Positions 54,743 to 63,664 of a DNA stretch of 64,000 nucleotides are shown here, one piece after another. Source of the DNA: Myroides sp. 1354 (GTDB taxonomy: Bacteria > Bacteroidota > Bacteroidia > Flavobacteriales > Flavobacteriaceae); assembly GCF_030324495.1 (NCBI RefSeq), contig NZ_JACAGN010000005.1:173144-237143 (forward strand). The letters run 5' to 3'. Both the position numbers and the translations under genes were made by a program. Position 1 is the first letter of the stretch. Each line of letters begins with the position of its first letter. The notes under the pieces are model-generated. The model was given only the letters and a program-made list of their open reading frames with translations, had not been told where the DNA came from and did no database searches.

Positions 54743-54779
54743 AAAAGCAGTTTTCTTTTATTAGAGGCTGCTTTTTTTG
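54743..54779 (+). terminator. Rho-independent terminator
   Basis: AAAGCAG (54744-54750) and CTGCTTT (54768-54774) with a 17-base loop, then a T-run, end the efflux operon. A heptad tract (GTGTTGC, ATGTTGA, TTGTTGT, TTGTTAA) follows at 54781-54808. Confidence 0.65.
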
Positions 54780-54885
54780 TGTGTTGCATGTTGATTGTTG
54801 TTTGTTAAAATCTTTTTGAGGGAGTAATTTTGGAATACCTTTTGTTTTAATTGTAAGATAAAAATCTTTATACTGTGTTCGATTT

Positions 54886-55245
54886 ATGCATATTTACTCT
54901 TTTGAAAAATTAACTGTCTGGCAGAATGCAAGAAACACAACAAAAACAATCTATTTATTGACAAGAAAATTCCCTGAGGAAGAAAAATTTGGTTTAGTTT
55001 CTCAACTAAGAAGAGCTATGACAAGTGTTACGGCTAATATTGCTGAAGGAATTTCTAGATCTACATCCAAAGATAAACATCGAATGTTGAATATTTCATA
55101 TTCATCTGCAATTGAGGTGATTAATTTTTTAATTCTATGTTTAGATTTAGAATTGATTACAGAAGAGGAATATCTCGATTTACGAAAGAAATTAGAACAT
55201 ATTACCAATCAGCTTTATAGTTTATGTAGGAAGTTAAAGGATTGA
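54886..55245 (+). CDS. Four-helix-bundle protein (S23 / 23S rRNA IVS type)
   Basis: A 119-residue all-helical protein of the four-helix-bundle family first noted in intervening sequences of 23S rRNA genes. Signatures: FEKLTVWQNARN at the start, FGLVSQLRRAMTSVTANIAEG in the middle and LITEEEYLDLRKKLEHI near the end. Free-standing copies occur at many Bacteroidota loci next to repeats; no clear function is known. Here it lies between two heptad repeat tracts, with no 23S gene nearby. Confidence 0.9.
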   Translation: MHIYSFEKLTVWQNARNTTKTIYLLTRKFPEEEKFGLVSQLRRAMTSVTANIAEGISRSTSKDKHRMLNISYSSAIEVINFLILCLDLELITEEEYLDLRKKLEHITNQLYSLCRKLKD

Positions 55246-55248
55246 GTA

Positions 55249-55312
55249 TGTTGTTTGTTGAACAAATGCCGTTAATCGTGCAACAAACAACCAACAACCA
55301 ACAATCAACAAA
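55249..55312. repeat. Heptad tandem tract
   Basis: Units such as CAACAAA, CAACCAA, CAACCAA, CAATCAA, CAAATCT (55281-55315), preceded by TTGTTTG/TTGAACA, fill the gap between two convergent genes and reach the stop codon of the permease gene at 55305. Confidence 0.65.
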
Positions 55313-56066
55313 TCTCATACCCAAAACGCACAATAGCCACCAGCATAATAAAAAGGAAAACATAGCGCACCCATTGTTGCCCTTTTAAAATGGCTAATTT
55401 CGCACCACAGTATCCACCAATCCCATTACATACAGCCATGGGAAGAGCAACAGACCAGATGATTTGACCTTTGAGTAAGAATAAGCCAATGCTTCCTAAA
55501 TTGGTAAAGAGGTTGATTAGCTTCGCATAAGCAGAAGCTTTATAAAAGTCGAACCCAATGAGGAAGATGAATCCCATTATAAAGAAAGTACCCGTTGCAG
55601 GGCCGATAAATCCATCGTAGAATCCAATAACTAGAGCAATAATTACACCGTAGACATAGCGTTTTTGCGTAGTTATTTCCGTTAAGTGTTTTTTGGTAAA
55701 ATCCTTTTTAAAATAGGTAAATACCCAAAGCGCAATCAGAATGACTAAGAGCAAAGGCTTCATAAAGTCATTGTTGACAATTGTTAGAGTATAAGAACCA
55801 ACAAATGCACTACCGAAGGAGATTAGAGCAAGAAAGAGAAAATAAGACCATTGAATACGCGTCTGTTTGAGGTATTGAAGAACAGCTATGGCAGTTCCTG
55901 AAAAAGCGGGAATTTTAAGCGTTCCAATAACGGAAGAAACAGGAATATTAGGTAATAAAGCTAAACCTAGAGGTGTCTGGATCAAACCACCACCACCGGC
56001 AATGGCGTCAATAAAACCTGCACAAAACGCAATAATACACAGATAAAAAATCAAATCTATTTCCAT
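55305..56066 (-). CDS. TSUP-family (TauE/SafE) anion permease
   Basis: A 253-residue membrane protein with about eight helices. The TSUP signature GFIDAIAGGGGLIQTPLG is near the start and its counterpart GFYDGFIGPATGTFFIMGFI lies in the second half. TSUP members move sulfite, sulfonate or sulfoacetate-like anions; the substrate here is unknown. ATG 56066 (MEIDLIFYL) is preferred; five extra codons upstream are also open. Confidence 0.9.
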   Translation of the reverse strand: MEIDLIFYLCIIAFCAGFIDAIAGGGGLIQTPLGLALLPNIPVSSVIGTLKIPAFSGTAIAVLQYLKQTRIQWSYFLFLALISFGSAFVGSYTLTIVNNDFMKPLLLVILIALWVFTYFKKDFTKKHLTEITTQKRYVYGVIIALVIGFYDGFIGPATGTFFIMGFIFLIGFDFYKASAYAKLINLFTNLGSIGLFLLKGQIIWSVALPMAVCNGIGGYCGAKLAILKGQQWVRYVFLFIMLVAIVRFGYEIC

Positions 56067-56109
56067 AAAAAATGCACCCATTGGAATTATGGATGCAAAG
56101 GTAAATCTT

Positions 56110-56646
56110 CTACGGATTTAATCGGAGATAATCCAAAATAAAATCCACGCGTTTTTCAATTGTTGTACAAGGGATTGTAACCAATTGATAATTGAATTTT
56201 TCATAGGTTGTTCGCATGATCTCATAAGTTCGAATTGCAAGGTCAAAATTCTGTTTTCGCTCCTTGTCTTGGGTGTAAATACTTTCCCAAGGAGAAAAGA
56301 TAAATACTGTTGTAGCATACAACAGCTGTTTTGCTAATTGGTATTGATTAGGATGGATGGTTAGTTGTTCCAATTGCGCATATCCGATGCTGTCGAGTAA
56401 ACCGCGATCAAAAAAAGTAAGTTGATCTGTCTGTTGTTGATAATCGATAAGAGAAGATTCAAACATCAATTCAAAGAACCGCTGTTTATTAAGCCAAGGT
56501 AAAGCATCACCTTGTTCTTGAATTTGTTGTTGGATGATGGCACGTCCCACTTCTGGAACAGTACAATAGCCTAAAGTAGACAACGCTTCTAATGTGGTGG
56601 ATTTTCCACTACCTGGACCACCAGTAAAAATATAATAAGGTATCAT
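56110..56646 (-). CDS. AAA-type nucleoside-triphosphatase (NadR-like kinase fold)
   Basis: A 178-residue P-loop protein with Walker A FTGGPGSGKSTT at about 7-18 and EVGRAIIQQQIQEQGDALPW. It also has FDRGLLDSIGY, resembling the AAA_28/NadR-C kinase-like family. The order and size suggest a small-molecule kinase rather than an ATPase machine, but the substrate is not known. It is transcribed in the same direction as the permease, with 43 bases between. Confidence 0.85.
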   Translation of the reverse strand: MIPYYIFTGGPGSGKSTTLEALSTLGYCTVPEVGRAIIQQQIQEQGDALPWLNKQRFFELMFESSLIDYQQQTDQLTFFDRGLLDSIGYAQLEQLTIHPNQYQLAKQLLYATTVFIFSPWESIYTQDKERKQNFDLAIRTYEIMRTTYEKFNYQLVTIPCTTIEKRVDFILDYLRLNP

Positions 56647-57055
56647 AACAAATGAATATAGTTAGTTATATCCTGTTTAGTATTGCATAATACAGTGTAT
56701 TAAACAATTAGGATTCGAATTAAAAAAAGCACAGTATTGAATTAAAAAGAGGGAGAAGCGGGAAAGAATAAAAATGAAAAGTGTAAGACACAGTTGTAGA
56801 AAAATTCCCAAAAAAGTAGAAAAAAGAGACAGGACAACCAAAAGAAAATGGGTAGGTCGTCAATAGCAAATATAGTGTTTTTTAGTGGAATTTTGATGAA
56901 AAGGTATAAGGGTGAGAGGGTAAAAAAAGTAACCTTTTTCTACAAGAGAAAAAGGTTACTTCGGGTTTGTTGTTTTTGCATGTAATATGCGGCTACTTTT
57001 GGGTTGTCTTATATTTGCAGTTTGGGTATTTAGTATACTACAAAACCCGTGCCAA
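56647..57055. other. Intergenic region with an isolated minus-strand terminator
   Basis: About 400 AT-rich bases without a gene. A perfect 14-bp stem AAGTAACCTTTTTC/GAAAAAGGTTACTT (56927-56961) has its T-run on the minus strand, although no minus-strand gene lies just upstream of it. A TATATTTG box (57010-57017) on the plus strand precedes a GGGTAT...ACAAAACCC hairpin. Confidence 0.5.
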
Positions 57056-57059
57056 AAAT

Positions 57060-57166
57060 AGTTATCAGTTATGGGTTATGGGTTATCAGTTATGGGTTAT
57101 CAGTTATGGGTTATCAGTTATCTGTTATCAGTTATGGGTTATCGGTTATGGGTTATCGGTTAATTT
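57060..57166. repeat. Heptad tandem array (RGTTATS)n
   Basis: About 15 seven-base units alternating AGTTATC, AGTTATG, GGTTATG and GGTTATC; one unit is TGTTATC. It is the clearest heptad array in the window. Confidence 0.85.
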
Positions 57167-57167
57167 T

Positions 57168-57519
57168 CTGATTTAAGGATATATATTCTTTAATCGATAA
57201 TCTGACAAAAAAGCAACTAGCGAAAACACGCAAAAGCCAATCTAAAGGTTTTCAGTTATCGGTTAATTTTCTGATTTAAGGATATATATTCTTTAATCCG
57301 AAATTCTCTTGATGGGTTAATCGGTTAAACCATCTAACCTTCCTAACCCATTAAAAATATTTTTTCTTTAATCGATAATCTGACAAAAAAGCAACTAGCG
57401 AAAAAATGCAAAAGCCAATCTAAAGGTTATCGGTTAATTTCTGATTTAAGGATATATATTCTTTAATCGATAATCTGACAAAAAAGCAACTAGCGAAAAA
57501 ACGCAAAAGCAAATCTAAA
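57168..57519. repeat. Dispersed 85-bp repeat family, three tandem copies
   Basis: Modules CTGATTTAAGGAT...TTCTTTAATC, GATAATCTGACAAAAAAGCAAC, TAGCGAAAA and CAAAAGC(A/C)AATCTAAA occur at about 57168, 57270 and 57441. The second copy carries an insertion ending CTAACCCATTAAAA. Related to 47870-48082. No coding potential. Confidence 0.8.
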
Positions 57520-57580
57520 CATACAGATGCAACCCCATTGCAAAAGAACACCAAGACGTGTGTAAATTCAAAAAACTTTC

Positions 57581-57588
57581 TATTTTTG
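57581..57588 (+). promoter_or_regulatory. Candidate -7 box of the metal efflux operon
   Basis: TATTTTTG ends five bases before ATG 57594, again predicting a very short leader. The -33 TTG is not clear. Confidence 0.4.
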
Positions 57589-57593
57589 TATGG

Positions 57594-57926
57594 ATGAAAA
57601 ACTACAACTACATATTATCCTTACTATTAGCAATAACCATTGCGGTTATTTCTTTTTATCCTTGTGCGGATCGATATGTTTCTCCTGTAGGACCAACGGA
57701 AACAGTTACAGCAGCTGTAGTTGAAAAACAACATACAGACCATGCAGCTGACTCATGTTCTCCCTTTTGTGCTTGTGTATGTTGTGCGGTTTCAGTGAAT
57801 TTAACCCTGCCGAATTACAGTGTACCTCAAATGGAACAATTGGTGATTACTGAAAAAACACTGTTACCTTATCCCTTTGTTGAGACTGTAGTCTACAGTA
57901 TATGGCAACCACCCAAACTCGTATAA
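57594..57926 (+). CDS. DUF6660-type small Cys-rich exported protein
   Basis: A 110-residue exported protein with a signal-like N-terminus (about 1-22) and a motif HTDHAADSCSPFCACVCCAV. Such proteins (DUF6660) are commonly found just ahead of CusA/CzcA pumps in Bacteroidota. The clustered Cys and His are fit for binding a soft metal ion such as Cu+ or Zn2+, which is inference. It leads the metal efflux operon, with the pump gene 69 bases downstream. ATG 57594 is chosen because the longer frame overlaps the promoter motif. Confidence 0.8.
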   Translation: MKNYNYILSLLLAITIAVISFYPCADRYVSPVGPTETVTAAVVEKQHTDHAADSCSPFCACVCCAVSVNLTLPNYSVPQMEQLVITEKTLLPYPFVETVVYSIWQPPKLV

Positions 57927-57995
57927 TTACTTCGTATTCTTGTCGTTAATCACAGAGAGATTAACGCCTTTTTTCACGTTTATAATTATATAGAG

Positions 57996-60900
57996 ATGCT
58001 AGATAAAATCATTCATTTTAGTATCCGAAACAAATTTATCATTGGACTTTTCGTATTGGGACTTATCGCAGTAGGAAGTTATTCTTTGGTACATTTGCCT
58101 ATGGATACACAACCTGATATTACCAATAATCAGGTACAAATTATTACAAGTTCGCCTACTTTGGCAACCCAAGAGGTGGAGCAATTTATTACTTATCCCA
58201 TTGAACAAGCTGTTAAGCCAATTCCCAATATTACGGAGTTGCGTTCAATTAGCCGTTTTGGCTTGAGCGTAGTCACTGTTGTTTTTAGTGAAGACACCGA
58301 TATCTATTGGGCTAGAAATCAGATCAATGAAAATTTAAAAGCCGCAGAAGAAGTAATCCCTAAAAATGTGGGAACACCAGAACTAGCTCCTGTGAGTACA
58401 GGATTAGGTGAAATATATCAATATGTTGTTTATGCCAAAGAAGGCTATGAAGATCAATACAATAGTATGGATTTGCGTACTATTCAAGATTGGATCATAA
58501 AACCTCAATTAATTGGTGTAAAGGGAGTTGCGGAAGTAAATACGTTAGGAGGACATCTGAAACAATATGAGGTATCGGTGCAACCTGATCGTCTGAAAAG
58601 TATGAATACATCCATCATCGAGATTTTTGATGCCTTGGAACAAAATAATGAAAATACAGGAGGTGCTTATATTGATAAAAAACCCTATGCGTATTTCATT
58701 CGTAGTATTGGTATGGTACAATCAATGGAAGACATTGAAAAGATTGTTGTTAAAACAGTCAATGGTACTCCCATTTTAATTCGCGATGTAGCGGAAGTAA
58801 AAATTGGCAGTAGCATTCGCTATGGTGCAGTGACCAAAGATGGAAAAGGAGAAGATGTAAGCGGTATGGTGATGATGTTGAAGGATTCTAATACGCAAGA
58901 AGTGGTGAAATTGGTCAAAGAAAAAATGACACAAATTGAAAAAACACTTCCAGAAGGGGTGGCGATAGAATCTTTTATTGATCGTACCAAACTCATCGAC
59001 AAAACGGTGAGTACGATTCAAACCAACCTTATTGAGGGAGCCTTGATTGTTGTATTTGTTCTAGTTTTATTACTCGGAAATTGGCGTGCAGGATTAATCG
59101 TTGCTTCCGTAATTCCGTTGTCTTTGCTCTTTGCTATTAGCTTGATGAAACTGTTTGGTGTTAGTGGTAACCTAATGAGTTTGGGGGCAATAGATTTTGG
59201 ATTGATTGTCGATGGAGCCGTGATTATTGTAGAGGCTATTGTTCATCGACTGCATATCGGAAAAAATAGGAAACTCACCCAACAGGAGATGAATGCCGAA
59301 GTATATCAAGCTGCTTCTAAAATTAGAACCAGTGCCTCTTTTGGGGAGATTATTATCTTGATTGTTTACTTGCCAATTTTAGCCTTAACGGGAATTGAAG
59401 GCAAGATGTTCGGTCCTATGGCGATGACGGTATCTTTTGCTATTTTGGGAGCCTTTATTCTGTCTTTGACCTATGTGCCGATGGCTTCTTCTTTATTCTT
59501 GAAGAAAGAAGCAGGAAAGACAAAACCGAATTTTAGCGATAAATTAATTGATAAATTATATCGTATTTATAAACCAATATTGGAAAAAGCATTCAAAGTA
59601 AAGCGATTCGTTTTAGTACTTGCTTTTGGTTTATTTGCTTTAGCTCTTGTAGTGTTTAGTAAAATGGGAGGGGAGTTTATCCCAACTTTGGATGAAGGGG
59701 ATTTAGCTACCCATATTATTATTTCTTCGGGGAGCTCACTTTCACAAGAAATAGAAACTACCACCAAAGCAGAGCAAATTTTGATGGAGAATTTCCCAGA
59801 AGTAAAGATGGTGATTTCTAAAATTGGAAGTGCTGAAATTCCCACTGATCCCATGCCGATGGAAGCTGCAGATATGATTATTGTGCTCAAGGAGAAAAAA
59901 GAGTGGACTTCTGCAACAACCAAAGAGGAATTAATTGATAAAATGGAAGCCGCTTTAGAGCAAATTCCAGGAGTTACAACCGAGTTTTCTCAGCCAATTC
60001 AAATGCGTTTTAACGAGTTAATGACAGGGGTGCGAAGTGACGTAGCCATCAAAGTATTTGGAGAAGATTTAGATCGCTTAGCGAGTATTGGCGATGAGAT
60101 AAACGGCATGATTGCGAACGTACCAGGTGTTTCTAGCCCTAAATTGGAACGCGTAACCGGATTGCCGCAAATATCCATTAAATACGACAAGGATAAATTG
60201 GCGTTGTACGGATTGAAAATTGCCGACATCAGTCAGATTATCCGCGCGGGATTTGCCGGTGAAACGACAGGATTGGTTTACGAAGGAGAAAAGCGATTTG
60301 ATTTGGTTGTTCGCTTGGATCAAGCATCGAGATCGGATATTGAAAACTTAAAAAATTTCTTTGTTCCCCTTGCGGATGGACAACAAATTCCCCTAAGTCA
60401 GATTGCAGACATTGATTATGAAGATGGTCCACAGCAAATTAGTCGTGAGGATGGAAGAAGACGCATTGTTTTGGGATTCAATGTCAAAGGACGCGATGTG
60501 AAGAGTGTGGTACACGATATTCAAGAAAAATTAGATGCACAATTGAAATTGCCAGATGGATATTATATTACCTATGGTGGTCAATTTGAAAACTTAGTAG
60601 AAGCAACAAATCGCTTGATGATTGCCGTACCGATTGCTTTAGCTTTGATTTTTGTACTGCTGTACTTTACGTTTAAATCTGTCAAACAATCCTTGATTAT
60701 CTTCACTGCAATTCCCCTATCAGCCATTGGAGGTGTGGCAGCTTTGTGGTTGAGAGATATGCCATTTAGTATTTCTGCTGGTGTGGGATTCATTGCGCTA
60801 TTTGGAGTAGCCGTACTGAACGGGATTGTCTTGATTGGTCAGTTTAATCAACTAAAAGAACAAGGAATGGATTTATATGAACGCATTATAGAAGGGACTA

Positions 60901-62336
60901 AAATTCGCTTGCGCCCAGTATTGTTAACGGCAGCAGTGGCTTCCTTGGGATTCTTGCCCATGGCTTTGAGTACAAGTGCAGGGGCAGAAGTACAAAAACC
61001 ATTGGCAACAGTAGTCATTGGTGGATTAATAACGGCAACATTGTTGACGTTAATCGTCTTACCGATTATCTATTATTATGAAGAAAGAGGATTTCGAAAA
61101 ACCAAAAAGAACCAGACAGCAGTCTTAACGATTTTAGCTCTTTTAGCAATAAGTGGTGCGCAGGCCCAAGAAGTGAGACGTCTTTCTTTGGAGCAAGCCT
61201 TGGAATTAGCACGAGAAAATAACCAAAGCTTACAAGCTTCTAGAGCGAACGTACTAAGTCAGGAGCAAATGGTTAAAACAGCGTATGATATCCCCAAGAC
61301 TGACGTATCTATGGGATTCGGCTATCTCAATGGAAAAGGACAAAAAGACATCAATCTCAATGTCTCTCAAGCCTTGAGCCCATTTACTTACGGAAAAAAG
61401 AAAACCATCCTTCAAAAAGAATATGAAAGTGCTGAAATTCAATTACAAGGAAAAACCATTGCCATTGAATTTGAGATTAAGCAAACTTGGGAAAATATTC
61501 TCTATGCTCAATCCAAGAAGAAATTGTTAGAACAGCAATTTACGCTGTTAAAAGCCTTTTCTAAATCGGCGAAATTGCGTTATGAAACAGGAGAAACAAC
61601 TTTGATGGAAAGCAATGTTGCTCAGGCAAAAGAACAGGAAATTAGTGTTTTATTAACGCAGAATACAACCTTTTTACAGAATGAAAAATCAAAAATCAAA
61701 GCGTATTTGAATCTAGATACTGATTTTGAGCTAAGTGAGCGCGAATTGATTTATGACGAACACGATCCATGGGCGGATTTAAATTTAGAAGAGAATAATA
61801 GTTTGCAATTGGCAACCAAGGAAATAGAGCGTGTTGAAGCCACTCGAAAATTAGAAAAGTCAATGCTTTTACCCGATGTAACATTGGGGTATGCAATTGA
61901 ATCGGATGCTGCAGGATTAAGAGCGAATGGAACGAATTACGGAAGAGAATTGCGCATTCCAAGTTATACAGTCGGGGTGAGTATTCCAATCTTCTTCGGT
62001 AGTCAGTCGAAAAAAATAAAGGCCATGAAGTACAGTATTGAACAAGCGGAATTGGAAAAAAGTTATTTGCACAAACAGTTGAGCGAATTGGTTCAGCAGC
62101 AGCTAGAGATTATTCGTGCCCAACAGTCGGTAATTGATTATTACCAAGATAGTGCCTTGTTGAATGCATCTATTATTCAAGATCACGCGAATAAATCTTA
62201 CAATAACGGAGATATTTCGTATGTGGAATATATTCAATCCATGGAAACCGCTTTGAACATACAAATTAATTATTTGGATGCGGTATTGCAATACAATTTG
62301 GGACACAATGCCCTTCATTATTTAGTTAATCAATAA
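57996..62336 (+). CDS. czcA: Heavy-metal RND pump fused to a TolC-like outer-membrane domain (CusA/CzcA-TolC)
   Basis: A 1446-residue fusion. Residues 1-1035 are an HME-type RND pump: FSIRNKFIIGLFVLGLIAVG as the first helix, SLGAIDFGLIVDGAVIIVEA in TM4 with the acidic relay residue, and GVAVLNGIVLIGQFNQL in TM10. The HME branch exports mono- or divalent metal ions. Residues about 1060-1446 are a TolC-like channel (LSLEQALELARENNQSLQAS, VGVSIPIFFGSQSKKIKAMKYSIEQAELE). The joint contains a hydrophobic stretch ending GAQAQ (Ala1057), like a signal-peptidase site. The fusion is common in Bacteroidota. It lies between DUF6660 and CusB genes. Confidence 0.95.
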   Translation: MLDKIIHFSIRNKFIIGLFVLGLIAVGSYSLVHLPMDTQPDITNNQVQIITSSPTLATQEVEQFITYPIEQAVKPIPNITELRSISRFGLSVVTVVFSEDTDIYWARNQINENLKAAEEVIPKNVGTPELAPVSTGLGEIYQYVVYAKEGYEDQYNSMDLRTIQDWIIKPQLIGVKGVAEVNTLGGHLKQYEVSVQPDRLKSMNTSIIEIFDALEQNNENTGGAYIDKKPYAYFIRSIGMVQSMEDIEKIVVKTVNGTPILIRDVAEVKIGSSIRYGAVTKDGKGEDVSGMVMMLKDSNTQEVVKLVKEKMTQIEKTLPEGVAIESFIDRTKLIDKTVSTIQTNLIEGALIVVFVLVLLLGNWRAGLIVASVIPLSLLFAISLMKLFGVSGNLMSLGAIDFGLIVDGAVIIVEAIVHRLHIGKNRKLTQQEMNAEVYQAASKIRTSASFGEIIILIVYLPILALTGIEGKMFGPMAMTVSFAILGAFILSLTYVPMASSLFLKKEAGKTKPNFSDKLIDKLYRIYKPILEKAFKVKRFVLVLAFGLFALALVVFSKMGGEFIPTLDEGDLATHIIISSGSSLSQEIETTTKAEQILMENFPEVKMVISKIGSAEIPTDPMPMEAADMIIVLKEKKEWTSATTKEELIDKMEAALEQIPGVTTEFSQPIQMRFNELMTGVRSDVAIKVFGEDLDRLASIGDEINGMIANVPGVSSPKLERVTGLPQISIKYDKDKLALYGLKIADISQIIRAGFAGETTGLVYEGEKRFDLVVRLDQASRSDIENLKNFFVPLADGQQIPLSQIADIDYEDGPQQISREDGRRRIVLGFNVKGRDVKSVVHDIQEKLDAQLKLPDGYYITYGGQFENLVEATNRLMIAVPIALALIFVLLYFTFKSVKQSLIIFTAIPLSAIGGVAALWLRDMPFSISAGVGFIALFGVAVLNGIVLIGQFNQLKEQGMDLYERIIEGTKIRLRPVLLTAAVASLGFLPMALSTSAGAEVQKPLATVVIGGLITATLLTLIVLPIIYYYEERGFRKTKKNQTAVLTILALLAISGAQAQEVRRLSLEQALELARENNQSLQASRANVLSQEQMVKTAYDIPKTDVSMGFGYLNGKGQKDINLNVSQALSPFTYGKKKTILQKEYESAEIQLQGKTIAIEFEIKQTWENILYAQSKKKLLEQQFTLLKAFSKSAKLRYETGETTLMESNVAQAKEQEISVLLTQNTTFLQNEKSKIKAYLNLDTDFELSERELIYDEHDPWADLNLEENNSLQLATKEIERVEATRKLEKSMLLPDVTLGYAIESDAAGLRANGTNYGRELRIPSYTVGVSIPIFFGSQSKKIKAMKYSIEQAELEKSYLHKQLSELVQQQLEIIRAQQSVIDYYQDSALLNASIIQDHANKSYNNGDISYVEYIQSMETALNIQINYLDAVLQYNLGHNALHYLVNQ

Positions 62337-62348
62337 TTTGAATTTGAA

Positions 62349-63527
62349 ATGAAAAGAATATATATAGCTTTAGTTGTATTTGGAATGATTGTCTTTGCGG
62401 GTTGTCAAAATAAAACAGCAACGCAAGAAACAACAGTCGCACAAGAAGAAGAGCACGAAGAAAATACGGGAAAAGAAGTAGAATTAAATAGTGCTCAGAA
62501 AAAAGCAGCAGGTATTGTGATGGGGCAACTGGAGGACAAAAATCTAACGGATGTCATCAAAGTAAATGGACAAACCGAGTTACCTCCACAAAATCAGGCG
62601 GATGTGACGACTTTTTTAAGTGGAACTATTACGCAGATTCTCGTTAACATTGGCGATCGCGTAAACAAAGGACAAGTATTGGCGATTGCTGATAGTCCTG
62701 AGTTTATTCGTTTACAAGAGGAATATCAAATATCAAAGAATAATTTAGAATATTTGGAATTGGAATATAAACGCCAACAAACCCTCCGTGCAGAAAACGT
62801 CAATTCAGAAAAGACCTATCAAAAGACCAAGTCCGAATTGAATATTGAGAAATCGCGTTATCAATCGTTAACCAATCAATTGTCTTTGTTGGGAACAAAT
62901 CCCAACGCCATGTCGCGAACCTTAAAAATTGTGGCTCCAATTAGCGGAAACATTTCGGCTATTCCGATACGCATTGGAACAAATATGGTCAACGGACAAA
63001 CGCTATTCTCTTTGGTCGATAATTCAAAGATTCACTTGGATTTAAAGATTTACGAAAAGGATTTACCTTATGTTCACGAGGGGCAAAAAGTATCGTTTAA
63101 TCTAACGAACATTAATAAGGAAGAAGTAACAGCAACTATTTTTAGTATTGGAAAAGCGTTTGAACCAGGTACTAAAACAGTGATTGCACATGCAAATATT
63201 AATCAAGTGCCTGATAATCTGATTCCTGGGTTATATGTGAATGCCTTGATCGATGTGGGTGCAAAAACAGTAAAAGCGCTGCCTAATGAAGCCATTGTCA
63301 AGGCAGATGGAAGAACGTTCATCTTTGTGTCTGATACATCAGAAGAACACGAAGAACATTATCACTATCAACGTGTTGAAGTAAAAACAGGCGTGCAAGA
63401 GTTGGGCTATACGCAAGTAGAAATCGTAGAAGAAGTACCAGTAAACTACAGTATTGTCATACAAGGAGCTTATTATCTTCAAAGTCATTTGATTAAAAAT
63501 GAAGGAGGCGGAGGTCATAGTCATTAG
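62349..63527 (+). CDS. Heavy-metal efflux periplasmic adaptor (CusB/CzcB type)
   Basis: A 392-residue adaptor, 12 bases after the pump gene. It is a lipoprotein with signal ending VFAGC (Cys19). Domains: lipoyl halves (TFLSGTITQILVNIGDRVNKGQ and VAPISGNISAIPIRIGTNMVNGQ), a helical hairpin of about 60 residues and a C-terminal barrel. The acidic, His-containing stretches EEEHEENTG near the N-terminus and EEHEEHYHYQ and HSH at the C-terminus could bind metal, as expected for a HME adaptor. The operon ends here; no terminator was found. Confidence 0.93.
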   Translation: MKRIYIALVVFGMIVFAGCQNKTATQETTVAQEEEHEENTGKEVELNSAQKKAAGIVMGQLEDKNLTDVIKVNGQTELPPQNQADVTTFLSGTITQILVNIGDRVNKGQVLAIADSPEFIRLQEEYQISKNNLEYLELEYKRQQTLRAENVNSEKTYQKTKSELNIEKSRYQSLTNQLSLLGTNPNAMSRTLKIVAPISGNISAIPIRIGTNMVNGQTLFSLVDNSKIHLDLKIYEKDLPYVHEGQKVSFNLTNINKEEVTATIFSIGKAFEPGTKTVIAHANINQVPDNLIPGLYVNALIDVGAKTVKALPNEAIVKADGRTFIFVSDTSEEHEEHYHYQRVEVKTGVQELGYTQVEIVEEVPVNYSIVIQGAYYLQSHLIKNEGGGGHSH

Positions 63528-63534
63528 TTGATTT

Positions 63535-63603
63535 TTGTTGGTTGTTCGTTGTTGGTTGTTGGTTGGTGAGGTGGTGAGGTGTTGAGGTGTTGATTGTTGT
63601 TTG
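63535..63603. repeat. Heptad-like TTGTTGG tract
   Basis: Degenerate units TTGTTGG, TTGTTCG, TTGTTGG, TTGTTGG, TTGGTGA continue into GGTGAGGTG repeats downstream of the adaptor gene. Confidence 0.6.
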
Positions 63604-63664
63604 GTGTTAGCACTGTCTCTTAAAGTGTTTAAGTTTAAAAATAAAGCTTGGGTTAGGTTTTAAA

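Noticed and set aside
54886..55245. Part of a 23S rRNA gene intervening sequence
   Set aside because: The protein family is linked to such sequences, but no rRNA sequence flanks the gene here.
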